From the NCBI RefSeq assembly GCF_027924605.1, contig NZ_AP027042.1, positions 5,061,524-5,125,523 of the forward strand: a stretch of 64,000 nucleotides of DNA, read 5' to 3'. The number at the start of each line of letters is the position of its first letter. The stretch's first letter is position 1. Shown in pieces: positions 16,192 to 25,646 of the stretch. The DNA comes from Dyella sp. GSA-30 (GTDB taxonomy: Bacteria; Pseudomonadota; Gammaproteobacteria; Xanthomonadales; Rhodanobacteraceae). The position numbers were made by a program, and so were the translations under genes. Below the pieces are notes generated by a model. That model was not told where the DNA came from. It saw nothing but the letters and a program-made list of their open reading frames with translations, and did not search any database.

Positions 16192-17340
16192 TCACGCCTG
16201 CGCGGCGACGCAGGCCTCCGCCAGGCCGGCGGCTGCAACCGTCACTTCGGTCAAGGTGGTTTGACGGCCGAAGCCCACTCGCAAGACCCCCGCGGCGGTT
16301 TGCTCCGACAATCCGATGGCACGGAGCACGTGCGACGCCGTGATCTCCCCGGACGTGCAGGCCGACCCTGTGGAGGCGGATAACGCGTTCCTGCAGCGAT
16401 CGAGCACATCCCGGGCATCGAGCCCCAGGAGCCGGAGGCTACGGAGCCCAGGGAGCGTGTGGTCCGGATCGCCCAGACGCTCAAAGGCCACGCCCCTGGC
16501 GCGCAAGATGTCGGTGAAGTGGGTCGCCAACTGCTCCACATGGAGCCGATCGGCCGCCAGCCGGCGTTCGGCCAATTGGCACGCAACTCCGTAACCCACT
16601 GCCAGGAACACCGGAACGGTGCCCGAGCGCAACCCGCCCTGCTGCCCGCCCCCATAGAGGATCGGTCGGAACTCCGAGCGAAGGTCCGGGGCGATGTAGA
16701 GCGCGGCAATCCCACCGGGACCGCCGATCTTATGCGAGGACAGCGTCACCACATCGACCTGTAGCTCGCTGACATCGAAGGGCATCCGTCCCGCGGACTG
16801 AGCAGCATCGGTGTGGAGGATGGCGCCCCGCCCTAGCTCGGCGGCGATTTGCGCCAGCGGCGCCACCGTGCCCAATTCGTTGTTGGCGTGCATGACCGAT
16901 ACCAACAGGTCCGGTCGATCGTTCGCTTCGACCAAGTTCCGGATGGCCTCGGGCAGGATGCGCCCCTGCCCGTCTGGGGCCACGACGGAAACCGCACAGC
17001 CCTCGTCGCGTAGCGCCTGCCCTGCCTCCATCACGCACTTGTGTTCGATGGCGCTGTGAATGAGCGCCCCCGTGGCCTTGCGGTGCCGCAGGTAACCCAG
17101 CAAGGCCAGGTTGTTCGATTCCGTGGCGCTCGACGTGAGCACCAGGTCGTCGCCGTCCGCCCCGATCAGGCTGGCGATGGCTGCCTTGGCCTGCTCCACG
17201 GCCACCGCTGCGCGGTGCCCGTGGAAGTGTTCGGAATGCGGGTTGGCATGGCGGTCCGATAACCAAGGCAACATCGCGTCCACCACCTCCGGATCAGGCG
17301 GTGCGCTTGCGTTGAAGTCGAGGTAGATCGGAGATGCCAA
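16192..17340 (-). CDS. Cysteine desulfurase of the phosphorothioation cluster (SspA/DndA-like)
   Basis: 382 residues, the usual length of NifS/IscS-type class V aminotransferases. Visible motifs: IEH around residue 100, HTDAAQS at 176-182, the PLP-binding SSHK (Lys204), GGGQQGGLRSGT at 230-241, and the persulfide-forming Cys328 in ASTGSACTSGE. It takes sulfur from cysteine and passes it on, here most likely to the PAPS-reductase-like protein encoded upstream in the same operon. It is the last gene of the cluster, 6 bases after the DGQHR gene. A housekeeping IscS is unlikely given the neighbours. Confidence 0.93.
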   Translation of the reverse strand: MASPIYLDFNASAPPDPEVVDAMLPWLSDRHANPHSEHFHGHRAAVAVEQAKAAIASLIGADGDDLVLTSSATESNNLALLGYLRHRKATGALIHSAIEHKCVMEAGQALRDEGCAVSVVAPDGQGRILPEAIRNLVEANDRPDLLVSVMHANNELGTVAPLAQIAAELGRGAILHTDAAQSAGRMPFDVSELQVDVVTLSSHKIGGPGGIAALYIAPDLRSEFRPILYGGGQQGGLRSGTVPVFLAVGYGVACQLAERRLAADRLHVEQLATHFTDILRARGVAFERLGDPDHTLPGLRSLRLLGLDARDVLDRCRNALSASTGSACTSGEITASHVLRAIGLSEQTAAGVLRVGFGRQTTLTEVTVAAAGLAEACVAAQA

Positions 17341-17346
17341 CCTAGT

Positions 17347-19605
17347 TCACCCTGCCGCCTGCTGAGAATCGGTAGCGGAGAGAACTCCGAGTTGGCCCTT
17401 GAGGCCGTCAGCCACCGAACGTAGGTCCGTTTGCTTCCGACGCACGTTGCCCAGAAACTTCTCGTAGGTTCCCTTCACACCGTTGAGCACGGTTTCCCGC
17501 TGCTCGCTCGTTACATTTTGCTCAGCAATCACATGCTCATTGCAGAAATCAGTGAGCGAACGTTTAAAGGCGCTCTTCATTACCGCGGTGCGGCAAACGT
17601 TGAGATCTCCCTTAACCATTTTCGCCAGCCTCTCATCCGTGGGCTCCCAGAGCTCCAGGATCAAGTAGCGATACTTCGGCCATTCTTCCGGCTGCATTTC
17701 ACCTGACATGATGAACTTGCCGAATGTAGAAGCACTTTGAGTTAGCGAGATGTCGCCTTCGATGGCAGCAATCTCTCCCTTGAAGACGCCGGCAAGATGG
17801 GCGAACGAATCAAACGAGACAGGACGGAAGAGTTTATGGAGGGCGTCGACATACGCACTCACCTCGTCGTCGGTTATGGAATGAATATCACCCGCGGACG
17901 CATCGTAAACATGTTCGTATGCTTCCACGAGGGTCAAAACGACTGCAGCCTGGAACGCAATCGTCGAAAACACGGTTTGGTAAATTTCAGTGGTGATCTC
18001 GGCCGCCTTGTTGACCACCTCACCCTGCGCAGGCAACAGAGATTTGGATCCAGGGCCCTTCACATTGGCGAGGAACGCCACCGCACGGGCGCGCTTAAAT
18101 CGCTCAATTTCTGCCTCGTACTCGTTGATATGCGCATGAACATCCTTCTTGATCGCGCGAAGCTCTCCTGTATCCCAGGTCGGGTCGCTATCCACTTTGA
18201 GATCGAGGCGATCCTTAAAGTCGATGAAGGTTCGCGCACTGGCTTGCCCATCAAAAATCAGCGCCCAGAGCTTCGTTAGATTGACGGACTTTAGACGTTC
18301 ACTGATGCTGAGCGACCCTTCGCAATGCGCCTTAAATGGGTGGAAGTCACTGAAGATTTTTTCGATGACACGCCCATATCGCTCCTCCCAACGCTTTTCC
18401 ACAACACGAGCCACTTGGTCGGTGTAGTTCTGGCGCGAGTTCTCCTCACGCTCCGTTACCGTTAGATCGTTCAAAAGGCCAAGCCTCGTGTAGGCATCTC
18501 CCAGACGACGCGCACGAGCCGGACGACCTTTCCGTGCTCCCGTATCCGCATTACGCTCCTGATAAAACAAAATGTGCTCAGTGATGTAATACAGGTGAGA
18601 GACGCCAGTGATGGCCACGGGACTCGAAATCACCGACCGATCTTGGGCTTGGTCGAGTTCGACATTCCAGATTCGCAACGAACTCGTGGTGTTGATGTTG
18701 TATTTCTTGATGCTGGCCAACACGATGCGCAAGCACTCCGAAACCATGTCCTGGTCATCGAGTAGTTTATTGCGCGAATCGCTGACTTTCTTGGCGTTCT
18801 TGTTGAGATCGAGGAACACCCGGCGAGCAGCCCGGATAACATCCATCTCTGCCGGATATGTCGAATCGAGTTGAGGGAACGTGCAGATAATCATCGGCAT
18901 CTGGAGATCCTTCAATTCGTAAGAACGAATCTCATCACCAGACCAGACGCGGTAATATTGCTCATACGCTGCCCTCTTCGCATCACTCCAGGCTGACGTC
19001 ATGTTCCGATACAAGGCCAGGAGCGCCATGGCGCGATGCTGTCCATCGACGATGGCTAGCGCACAGTTCATATCGGACACACTCAATGAGGAGTGCGCGG
19101 TATCATAGGTCCCGTCCGGACGACGAAGGCGCTTGAGGCTGAACTGCTCTTTGCCAAGCGGACCCGCCGTAATTCGCTCCCACGTGAATGAAGCATCAGT
19201 GTCCTCAGGCTTTTCGTCCCTGACAATGTCAGCATAGCGCTGAGCCGGCTTCCTATTCAGTTCTTGGAGCGGGAGAACAACAACGACGATCGGTGGGAAC
19301 AGTTTGACCAAGCCGGAGCTGCGATGGTCCAGAAGATATGGAATGAGATCCATCGAGACACGCGCATCATCGATGTCGCGTTGCATGATCTCCTCAAAGC
19401 TAAGCTGATCGATATCGAACACCTCGCGCACCGGCGCCAGCATGTCCAACAACTTTGCTTGAGAGGTGTCTAATGAGACGTGGGTGAGCAGGTAGTTCAC
19501 CTCGATGCAGCTCGACGGCTGATCCTTCTTCGAGATCGAAAACGAACCCAATGTGCCCTGGATTTCCACATTGAGCGCTGACGGCGTCTTGGAGATAAGT
19601 CCCAT
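17347..19605 (-). CDS. Large DGQHR-domain protein (DndB-like)
   Basis: 752 residues. The motif VDGQHRAMALLALYR at ~186-200 places it with DGQHR/DndB proteins, which in Dnd systems bind DNA and control modification. It is roughly twice the length of a classical DndB (about 360 residues, from memory). The C-terminal half (FVDFKDRLDLKV-like, then helical) has no recognised domain and no HNH motif, so it is not a standard SspE (DUF262-DUF1524). Starts one base after the GIY-YIG stop, so it is coupled. Regulator or sensor is the likeliest role. Confidence 0.82.
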   Translation of the reverse strand: MGLISKTPSALNVEIQGTLGSFSISKKDQPSSCIEVNYLLTHVSLDTSQAKLLDMLAPVREVFDIDQLSFEEIMQRDIDDARVSMDLIPYLLDHRSSGLVKLFPPIVVVVLPLQELNRKPAQRYADIVRDEKPEDTDASFTWERITAGPLGKEQFSLKRLRRPDGTYDTAHSSLSVSDMNCALAIVDGQHRAMALLALYRNMTSAWSDAKRAAYEQYYRVWSGDEIRSYELKDLQMPMIICTFPQLDSTYPAEMDVIRAARRVFLDLNKNAKKVSDSRNKLLDDQDMVSECLRIVLASIKKYNINTTSSLRIWNVELDQAQDRSVISSPVAITGVSHLYYITEHILFYQERNADTGARKGRPARARRLGDAYTRLGLLNDLTVTEREENSRQNYTDQVARVVEKRWEERYGRVIEKIFSDFHPFKAHCEGSLSISERLKSVNLTKLWALIFDGQASARTFIDFKDRLDLKVDSDPTWDTGELRAIKKDVHAHINEYEAEIERFKRARAVAFLANVKGPGSKSLLPAQGEVVNKAAEITTEIYQTVFSTIAFQAAVVLTLVEAYEHVYDASAGDIHSITDDEVSAYVDALHKLFRPVSFDSFAHLAGVFKGEIAAIEGDISLTQSASTFGKFIMSGEMQPEEWPKYRYLILELWEPTDERLAKMVKGDLNVCRTAVMKSAFKRSLTDFCNEHVIAEQNVTSEQRETVLNGVKGTYEKFLGNVRRKQTDLRSVADGLKGQLGVLSATDSQQAAG

Positions 19606-20253
19606 TTAATTTCTCCCGAAGATAGGAAAGTTGATGCGGTTGAGAATGTTTTCTAGATCAACCTGTTCCTGCTGATCGATGCCCTCGATGGGAATGCATG
19701 CGACAAATAGCTGGGTTGGGTTGAAGCCACGTTTGATTACTTGCTTCGCAAAACCAGCCGATCCTTCGTCGCTCCCCGTTAATCCGGGATTGTCCGCAAA
19801 GTCGTTGATCATGCCTTTATGTTGGAGCAACCGATGCCGCAAGTTGGTTGCCATGCCGATGTATAGAGGAGCCGTAAAGAAGGGTGCCGCCAGGTTGAGC
19901 ACATTGGCAATCGGTCGAAGTCGACTAGGGTTAGCGACGAGCCTTTCGACGAGACCTTCTGACGAAGAGGATTCATGGGCCAGCTCACCCCGATATTTTG
20001 GTTTGAGGGGTCCATCTAGCCGGACCTTATAGGGCGTCTCTTGGAACGGATGGAAAAAATGACGATCCAACATGCCAGACACGACCTGATTTGCTTGTCC
20101 GTCTGCGCGGTCGCGCTTCGCCTCCACCTCGCTCTCGAAGGCGCGCAGGTCTGCATCCCCTAGGAAAAGGCGCACATACCAGGCGTAAACGCCTGGTCCA
20201 TCAGGTGCTTCATTGAGTTTTGCCCACGTAAATGTTGGCGGGGTCTGAATCAT
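19606..20253 (-). CDS. GIY-YIG nuclease in the phosphorothioation cluster
   Basis: 215 residues from ATG 20253, whose ATGA overlaps the stop of the PAPS-reductase-like gene; an ATG six codons earlier is less likely. GPGVYAWYV (19-27) is the GIY motif, and LYIGMATNLRHRLLQH (130-145) supplies YIG and the conserved arginines. The catalytic Glu is expected in DLENILNRINFPI near residue 202. An insertion of ~100 residues separates the two motifs. It is a single-domain nuclease that may cut non-modified or modified DNA. This is not part of the known minimal sspABCD set. Confidence 0.85.
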   Translation of the reverse strand: MIQTPPTFTWAKLNEAPDGPGVYAWYVRLFLGDADLRAFESEVEAKRDRADGQANQVVSGMLDRHFFHPFQETPYKVRLDGPLKPKYRGELAHESSSSEGLVERLVANPSRLRPIANVLNLAAPFFTAPLYIGMATNLRHRLLQHKGMINDFADNPGLTGSDEGSAGFAKQVIKRGFNPTQLFVACIPIEGIDQQEQVDLENILNRINFPIFGRN

Positions 20254-21089
20254 TTGTGGCACACCAAGCATGCGCTGGCAGTCGAAAAGGTTTCTTCGAG
20301 CTCCAGACCTTCCATCTGGGCATCGTCCGGGCGCAACGGGTTGACGCGGCGACGCGCCCGCGCCCGCTCTAACCGCTTTTTGTGTTCGCGCTCAATCATC
20401 TCCACGCGCTCCGGCCGCTCAAGGTCTTCGAGCGATTCCCGGTCCGACCAGGTGAACGGTGAACCGTGTTCCAGCGCGTTCTTTTCGTAGCGCTTAGCCT
20501 CTTCGAACTCTTCGGGATGTTCCCGTTTGAGCCGGACCCATTCGATCTTCTGCTGGAAGAAGCAGAAGGTGCAGCCGCTTCGAGAACGCCAGTCGTAATA
20601 CTTAGGCAGGCCGATGCCGGCACCATTAAGCAACTCCAACACCCCGGCATGGTCCACGCCGGCCGTTCGGAACGGCAGATGGACGGTCAAGTTCTCGTGG
20701 CTGGAGTCGTATCCCTCGCGATGGTTTTCATCGGCACGGATGGCGACGTAACTGTGGACCGAATCACCCGCCTCCAGCCAAGGCTTCACCCAGTTCCGGA
20801 ATGGCACCAACTTGAGCTGACGGGTGCACCAGCGCGTGCGCGGCGACGGCAAGAAATGGCCGTATTCGCGCAACCAGAAGTCGAAATCCCGATCGGGGTT
20901 AAGTTTCTGAATCGGCTTACCCAGGAAACCTTCGAGCTTCGCCAGGAAATCGTAGACCTCCGGCAACTCTTTACCGGTGTCGGTGAAGAAATACTGGATA
21001 TCCAGTTCGGGGTGATACAGGCGCATGAACACGGCCAAGGCTGCACTGTCCTTGCCGCCTGAAATTCCCAACACATGTCGTTCCGCCAT
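20250..21089 (-). CDS. PAPS-reductase-family ATP pyrophosphatase (SspD/DndC-like)
   Basis: 279 residues. The PP-loop SGGKDS is at 10-15. Cysteines at 88 (RTRWCTRQLK), 173 and 176 (SGCTFC) and 274/277 (ACLVC) could hold an Fe-S cluster as in DndC. The family activates the DNA backbone with ATP so that sulfur can replace a non-bridging oxygen. ATGA overlap with the upstream ATPase gene and downstream GIY-YIG gene. An assimilatory sulfate reductase is excluded by the cluster and by the extra cysteine pairs. Confidence 0.9.
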   Translation of the reverse strand: MAERHVLGISGGKDSAALAVFMRLYHPELDIQYFFTDTGKELPEVYDFLAKLEGFLGKPIQKLNPDRDFDFWLREYGHFLPSPRTRWCTRQLKLVPFRNWVKPWLEAGDSVHSYVAIRADENHREGYDSSHENLTVHLPFRTAGVDHAGVLELLNGAGIGLPKYYDWRSRSGCTFCFFQQKIEWVRLKREHPEEFEEAKRYEKNALEHGSPFTWSDRESLEDLERPERVEMIEREHKKRLERARARRRVNPLRPDDAQMEGLELEETFSTASACLVCHK

Positions 21090-24000
21090 CAGAACTTCTC
21101 CTCTTCGCGTTGCGCCAGCATTTTCATGCCCGCATCCACTAGTGCCGCCAGGAACACATCTGGCTTCACCTTTCCCGGCACAAACCGATCCATCAGCCGT
21201 TTGGACATTTCTTGCACCGCATTGCGGTCCGAATCGGACACGTCGAAGGTGGCCGACAAGGTTTCACCGGCCCCAAAAACCACCGCCAATGCCTGGCGTT
21301 TCGACGCGCGACCTTCGACTACCGACAGCGCTTCCACGCGACGGAACTCGAACGCCCACTTGGCCAACTGGAGGTTGGCCTGGTCAATATCGTGATCCGT
21401 CAACGCTGTAATGGGCTTGCTGACTGCGATGGAGACCAAGGCTTCAATGTCTTCCAGTCGCCCGGTGTAGACGCTCAGGCGCGCGGCAAACGCGTCCAAC
21501 TTGAAGTCACCCGATACGCCCTGGACCAACCGTGCCCGTTCGTGAAGCGGCTCCCAACCTACGCGATGATCGTGATCGATCGCATCGAGCATACGCTTTT
21601 CCAACAAGGCCAAAACCTCGGGATACGCCTCATCCAGCTCTTGGATGATCTCGCCGATGTCCGACACCAACCGTTCGGCCTCGTGTGTGCCCAGCAACTC
21701 TGGCAAATCTGTAAACAACACCTTGACCGGGTCCGAAGCCTTCAACAGCGTTTGGCGCACGGTGCGAGCACGTTCCGATACGCGATTGGTTTTCTGCGTC
21801 CATCCCGGAAGAGCCAGCGCGATGGCCACCAGGGCGCGTGCCGAATCGAGCGGATCGGCCGCCACCTCGCGTTTGACCGCCTGTTCCAGCCGCGCGGCTA
21901 ACTTCGTCAGGAAGCGCTTTGCAGCCGCATCGATCTGAACCAACTTCCAGGTGATGCGCTTGGGATCTTGAAGCCACTCATCCACGCTCGCCGGTGTGAG
22001 GTTTGGCACGAACATGCCTTCGGCATACAGCGCGATGCGACTACGGTTGGCCAGGAAGAACGCCAATGCCAGGATCGGCATCACGCCCTCTTTCACACCA
22101 TAGGGTCGGGCCTTCCAAAGTGCATAGATGTCCGCCAGCGTCACCGGGCCGCGCGCGTTTTCCAGCAACGATTCGGTGGCAAACCACAACGGGAGCAAGG
22201 AGCCCGAGTTCCCAGCCTTGGCTTTCTCGGGCGATTGGAACGCCCACGCATCACCTTGCTTGCGGTGGATCCCCAGGGACGCCACCACCGTGTAATAGAG
22301 ACCCGCATCGGCCGGGTAGCCATCGTATTCAAGCTTAGGCCGCGATCCATACTCGACCATGCGATGAAGCAACAAACGCTGCGCCTTGGCGGCATTCGAT
22401 GACGGGACATCCCGGTTCACCAGTTCACTGTGGATCACCGGTGCCAGGGGGAACGCCTTTTCGCACAACTCACTGGCCAACGGAGACAGCCCTTCGCCCG
22501 CGTGCGTCGTCTGGCGCTCGCCATCGAGATACCAGCGCGCGGAGGCAAAGGCTTCATTGACTTGCGTGGATAAGTCCCCGCGCAGTTGACGCAGGCGCCC
22601 ATCAATTTCTCGCCGGGCCACTGAATCGCCTTCCAGCTCCGGCTTGTTGCGGCTGACATGCTCCAGCGCGGCAAGCTCAGCGACCTGCTCCATGAAGTCA
22701 GCCTGGCGAAGCGGCACGCCATACACCGCGATGTCCGAGCCGTCCTCGAACTTCGACAAGCCGGCGGCGATTCCCATGGCTTGCTTGTCCGTCACGTCGG
22801 CGGAGGGCAACACCAACACGAAGCGACCGGTGCGCGCACCGGTGCGCAGGTCTGCCGGCTGGCGTTTCGCTTCCGACAACGGCACCACCTCACGCTCGAA
22901 CCAGCGCAGCGTGCCGGTGGTGACATAGTGGCGTCGCGCCGGCACTGCCGGCATCGCCGTGAGTGTCTTGAAGACCGACGCATCGACCGGCCCCATGGTC
23001 TGGCGCGCATCGGCCACCGCGGCATCGATGTCGAAATCGCTGCCGGCGAACAATGCCCACGCCTGAAGGTGCTTGCGGTAGATGAGGATGCTGGCGCGAG
23101 CCAGATCCTGGAGAGCGGTCTCGATCTGCTTGTGCGTCGTTCCCGGAACACACTCATTCAACAGTTCAAGATCGGCAGACAGGCCGGATCCCGCGCGGAA
23201 CAGCTCAATGAGCCCAACGGTCTTGACCAGGGAAATATGGGGTTCGTCGAAGCGGGCTTCCACCCGCTCCACGGCCTCGGCGCCGATCGCCCAACGATGG
23301 CCATCGGGCGAGCTAAGGATGGCGCTTTCCAGATTGGCGCGCAGGTAATCCCAATATTTCGCCGGGGTGTAGTAACCGTCGGGCTCTTCCCCCGTTCGGT
23401 TTCTCAAGAAGTCGCGGAAGCCCATGGGTTCGGCGGACGTCAAGAACCCGAATACGCTTCGTTCGTTCTGCCCAAACTTCCGGCGTGAGCTCGGCCCGAG
23501 CAGCGCCGCTGTGACCGGATGGAGCGGCCAACATTTGTCCAGCGCCTGGTCGAGGTCCGCTGGCGTGGAGGGCCGGCGCTTCCGCATGGACGCGGCGATG
23601 TGCTTGGCCACCCGTAGGGTCTTCGGGTGCTCGGCCTTCGTCTCTACGGCGCGACCGATCAGGTCGATAACTTCATCGCTGCCGGCGACCACGGGGATAT
23701 CCACGTAGCGGCCTTGGACCTTGGCCCACTCTTCGCGCACGTCACGCCCGGAACGAGCGGCATACTGCTCGAAGGCCTGATGAAGCACGCCGATGATGAC
23801 CAATCGGCCCTTGCACCGGCTAGCTGCTTCCGCCAGCTCCTGGTAGAAGAAGATGTCATCGCCGGTGGACGCCGCCGATTCCAGCAATTTGCCCAACTCG
23901 TCGAGGATCAGCAGCACCCCGCCGTGTTCGTTGCTGTCCGCCTGTCGCACCAGTTCGGTGATGACATCGCGCTTCCCATCGCGAACCGGCTTGCGCCCGC

Positions 24001-24415
24001 GCGTGGGCGCATATTGGTCCAGAGCAGCGGCAATCACGGCTTCGACCGACTCGCGCCGGCCGACTGCCGGCAGCACCAGCCAGGGCTTGCGGGTGCCGAA
24101 TGCTTGATCCACCAAGCCACCCTGCTGAACTCCCAAGACCTTACGCGCCACGCGGCGGCCATCGGTATGTCCCCCTGCGAGCACGGCTGTGGCCAGAGCA
24201 AGCGACGACTTGCCGCCACCATAGGGGCCCGTCCAAGTGAACGCGCGCTGCTTCGTCTGGCAGATGTGACGCGCGACCGTCTCCAAGGCCTGCCGCGGGC
24301 TGGGCTGCAAGATATAGCCCGCCAGCGCGTCGGGCAAATCGAAATCAGAATCAAGGCGGACCGAACGCTGAAACTGCGAGCGCACGGTGACCTGAGGAAT
24401 ACCGTTACCGGCCAT
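21089..24415 (-). CDS. Large P-loop ATPase of the phosphorothioation cluster (SspC-like)
   Basis: 1108 residues from ATG 24415, with GGAAAG just upstream; the open frame extends 9 codons further. Walker A is GPYGGGKSSLAL (about 63-74) and Walker B is GGVLLILDELGKLL (about 170). The rest is a long, mainly helical protein without a recognised nuclease motif. Size and position, between DUF4007 and PAPS-reductase genes, match the ATPase SspC of Ssp systems. ATP use may license nicking or sulfur insertion. Overlaps the DUF4007 gene by 11 bases. Confidence 0.85.
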   Translation of the reverse strand: MAGNGIPQVTVRSQFQRSVRLDSDFDLPDALAGYILQPSPRQALETVARHICQTKQRAFTWTGPYGGGKSSLALATAVLAGGHTDGRRVARKVLGVQQGGLVDQAFGTRKPWLVLPAVGRRESVEAVIAAALDQYAPTRGRKPVRDGKRDVITELVRQADSNEHGGVLLILDELGKLLESAASTGDDIFFYQELAEAASRCKGRLVIIGVLHQAFEQYAARSGRDVREEWAKVQGRYVDIPVVAGSDEVIDLIGRAVETKAEHPKTLRVAKHIAASMRKRRPSTPADLDQALDKCWPLHPVTAALLGPSSRRKFGQNERSVFGFLTSAEPMGFRDFLRNRTGEEPDGYYTPAKYWDYLRANLESAILSSPDGHRWAIGAEAVERVEARFDEPHISLVKTVGLIELFRAGSGLSADLELLNECVPGTTHKQIETALQDLARASILIYRKHLQAWALFAGSDFDIDAAVADARQTMGPVDASVFKTLTAMPAVPARRHYVTTGTLRWFEREVVPLSEAKRQPADLRTGARTGRFVLVLPSADVTDKQAMGIAAGLSKFEDGSDIAVYGVPLRQADFMEQVAELAALEHVSRNKPELEGDSVARREIDGRLRQLRGDLSTQVNEAFASARWYLDGERQTTHAGEGLSPLASELCEKAFPLAPVIHSELVNRDVPSSNAAKAQRLLLHRMVEYGSRPKLEYDGYPADAGLYYTVVASLGIHRKQGDAWAFQSPEKAKAGNSGSLLPLWFATESLLENARGPVTLADIYALWKARPYGVKEGVMPILALAFFLANRSRIALYAEGMFVPNLTPASVDEWLQDPKRITWKLVQIDAAAKRFLTKLAARLEQAVKREVAADPLDSARALVAIALALPGWTQKTNRVSERARTVRQTLLKASDPVKVLFTDLPELLGTHEAERLVSDIGEIIQELDEAYPEVLALLEKRMLDAIDHDHRVGWEPLHERARLVQGVSGDFKLDAFAARLSVYTGRLEDIEALVSIAVSKPITALTDHDIDQANLQLAKWAFEFRRVEALSVVEGRASKRQALAVVFGAGETLSATFDVSDSDRNAVQEMSKRLMDRFVPGKVKPDVFLAALVDAGMKMLAQREEEKF

Positions 24416-25328
24416 AAGCTTTCCGAAGCAAATCGAATGCACCCTTGCGGGACAAAAGGCGGGTGCGAGACACCTGACGCAAGCCCGCGCTATCGCTCCA
24501 GCGGAAGGTGCCGTGAGTCAATGCCTCTAAGTTGAGTAGTCGATCGGCGACCGAAGACTCGTCCAACTTGAACACGCGCCCCGGGGAACCGTAGTCATGG
24601 GCGATCGCTTCAAACGACAAGGTGTTTTGTGAGGACCCCGTCATCTGCTCCCAGCGGTCCCAGAACTCGGCAAGCGCAAATGCAAATACGGCATCCGGCA
24701 GACTGGGCTGCGCGCCCCGCCTGAATTGAAAAATGCCTGACGGCCCCTCGGTGATGAGCCCCAGTTCCGCCAGCAACGGTTCGGCGGCATCGTCGGCCTC
24801 ACGGCCATCCCGACGCGTGAGATAGCAGCGCAAGCAAACTTCCACGTCACGCTTGAGCGTGGTGGCCGACGCGCGTAAGCGTCGGTCAGCCACTAGCTCG
24901 GACAGGTCGGCCACGACGGTCTCACGATCGAACGTCTGGTGGGTCATCCGGTTGAACAACCAATACCAAGTGGTGGAGCGCTGTGCCCGTCCCGCCAATT
25001 GCCAATGGATCAGCCAGCAGGTCGCAGGCCGCTCCAGATAGTTATCTAAGCCATTGGCACCAAAGAGAAAGTTACCAATTTCGCCCAATTCCAGCGCACC
25101 GGCCGCACCCTCCACAAGCACATCGGTCGCTAGTGCCCAATGCCGGATCGCGGATACCATGTTTTTGCCGACGCCGAAGTGGCCAACGGCCGCCTCGTCA
25201 GAAAATACCGCGGTGCTGTCATCGCTGTCCGCGACGGCAAAATAAGCCTTGCGGAGCCAAAGTTGGCGGAGCGGGAAGGTCTCGTGACCGGAGAATTGAA
25301 GCTTGCTCGGAGTTGCGTGAATAGCCAT
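24405..25328 (-). CDS. DUF4007 protein (SspB-like nickase) opening the phosphorothioation operon
   Basis: 307 residues from ATG 25328. KLQFSGHETFPLRQLWLRKAY, then VGHFGVGKNMVSAIRHW (residues ~10-65), are hallmarks of DUF4007, the family to which the Ssp nickase SspB belongs as I recall it. The rest is a winged-helix-like and helical region. An open frame continues 65 codons upstream, but that DNA includes a perfect palindrome and is probably non-coding. There is no strong ribosome site before 25328, so start and translation rate are uncertain. Confidence 0.85.
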   Translation of the reverse strand: MAIHATPSKLQFSGHETFPLRQLWLRKAYFAVADSDDSTAVFSDEAAVGHFGVGKNMVSAIRHWALATDVLVEGAAGALELGEIGNFLFGANGLDNYLERPATCWLIHWQLAGRAQRSTTWYWLFNRMTHQTFDRETVVADLSELVADRRLRASATTLKRDVEVCLRCYLTRRDGREADDAAEPLLAELGLITEGPSGIFQFRRGAQPSLPDAVFAFALAEFWDRWEQMTGSSQNTLSFEAIAHDYGSPGRVFKLDESSVADRLLNLEALTHGTFRWSDSAGLRQVSRTRLLSRKGAFDLLRKAYGR

Positions 25329-25338
25329 GCGTGATTCT

Positions 25339-25359
25339 AACTGGCGATGATCGCCAGTT
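25339..25359. promoter_or_regulatory. Perfect palindrome before the phosphorothioation operon
   Basis: 10-base arms AACTGGCGAT (25339-25348) and ATCGCCAGTT (25350-25359) around a single G. It lies 11-31 bases upstream of the first gene's ATG, the place of an operator over the promoter or leader. The DGQHR protein or a separate regulator could bind; the ligand is not known. Confidence 0.65.
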
Positions 25360-25646
25360 TCTAGCGGTGAACTGGAAGACTTATCCAGCGGGACGACCTC
25401 CACGTTCGCTAAAACGTCACCCGACCCGCCCATTTTCTCTTTTATATCAAGGATATACATGGGATTCGATCGAGTGTGGACCGAACCCATGAGATCAGCG
25501 AACAGTGTCACGGACTGCGACATACGCCCTACGGCGCCCTAGACAGGTAGCCCGCCAAGCTTTTGGCGGTCACCCCCAAACGGCGACTGGGCGAGCGGTC
25601 CAAGTGGCCACCTCCGCTCGCGGATTCGACGTGGCTAGCTAGGCAT

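Noticed and set aside
17347-19605. SspE (DUF262-DUF1524) identity
   Set aside because: Only a DGQHR motif is present; no HNH-type C-terminus and no DGQQR motif.
16192-25328. BREX type 4 identity
   Set aside because: PAPS-reductase-like gene and ATPase could suggest it, but no PglZ or BrxL is seen and DUF4007 plus cysteine desulfurase favour Ssp.
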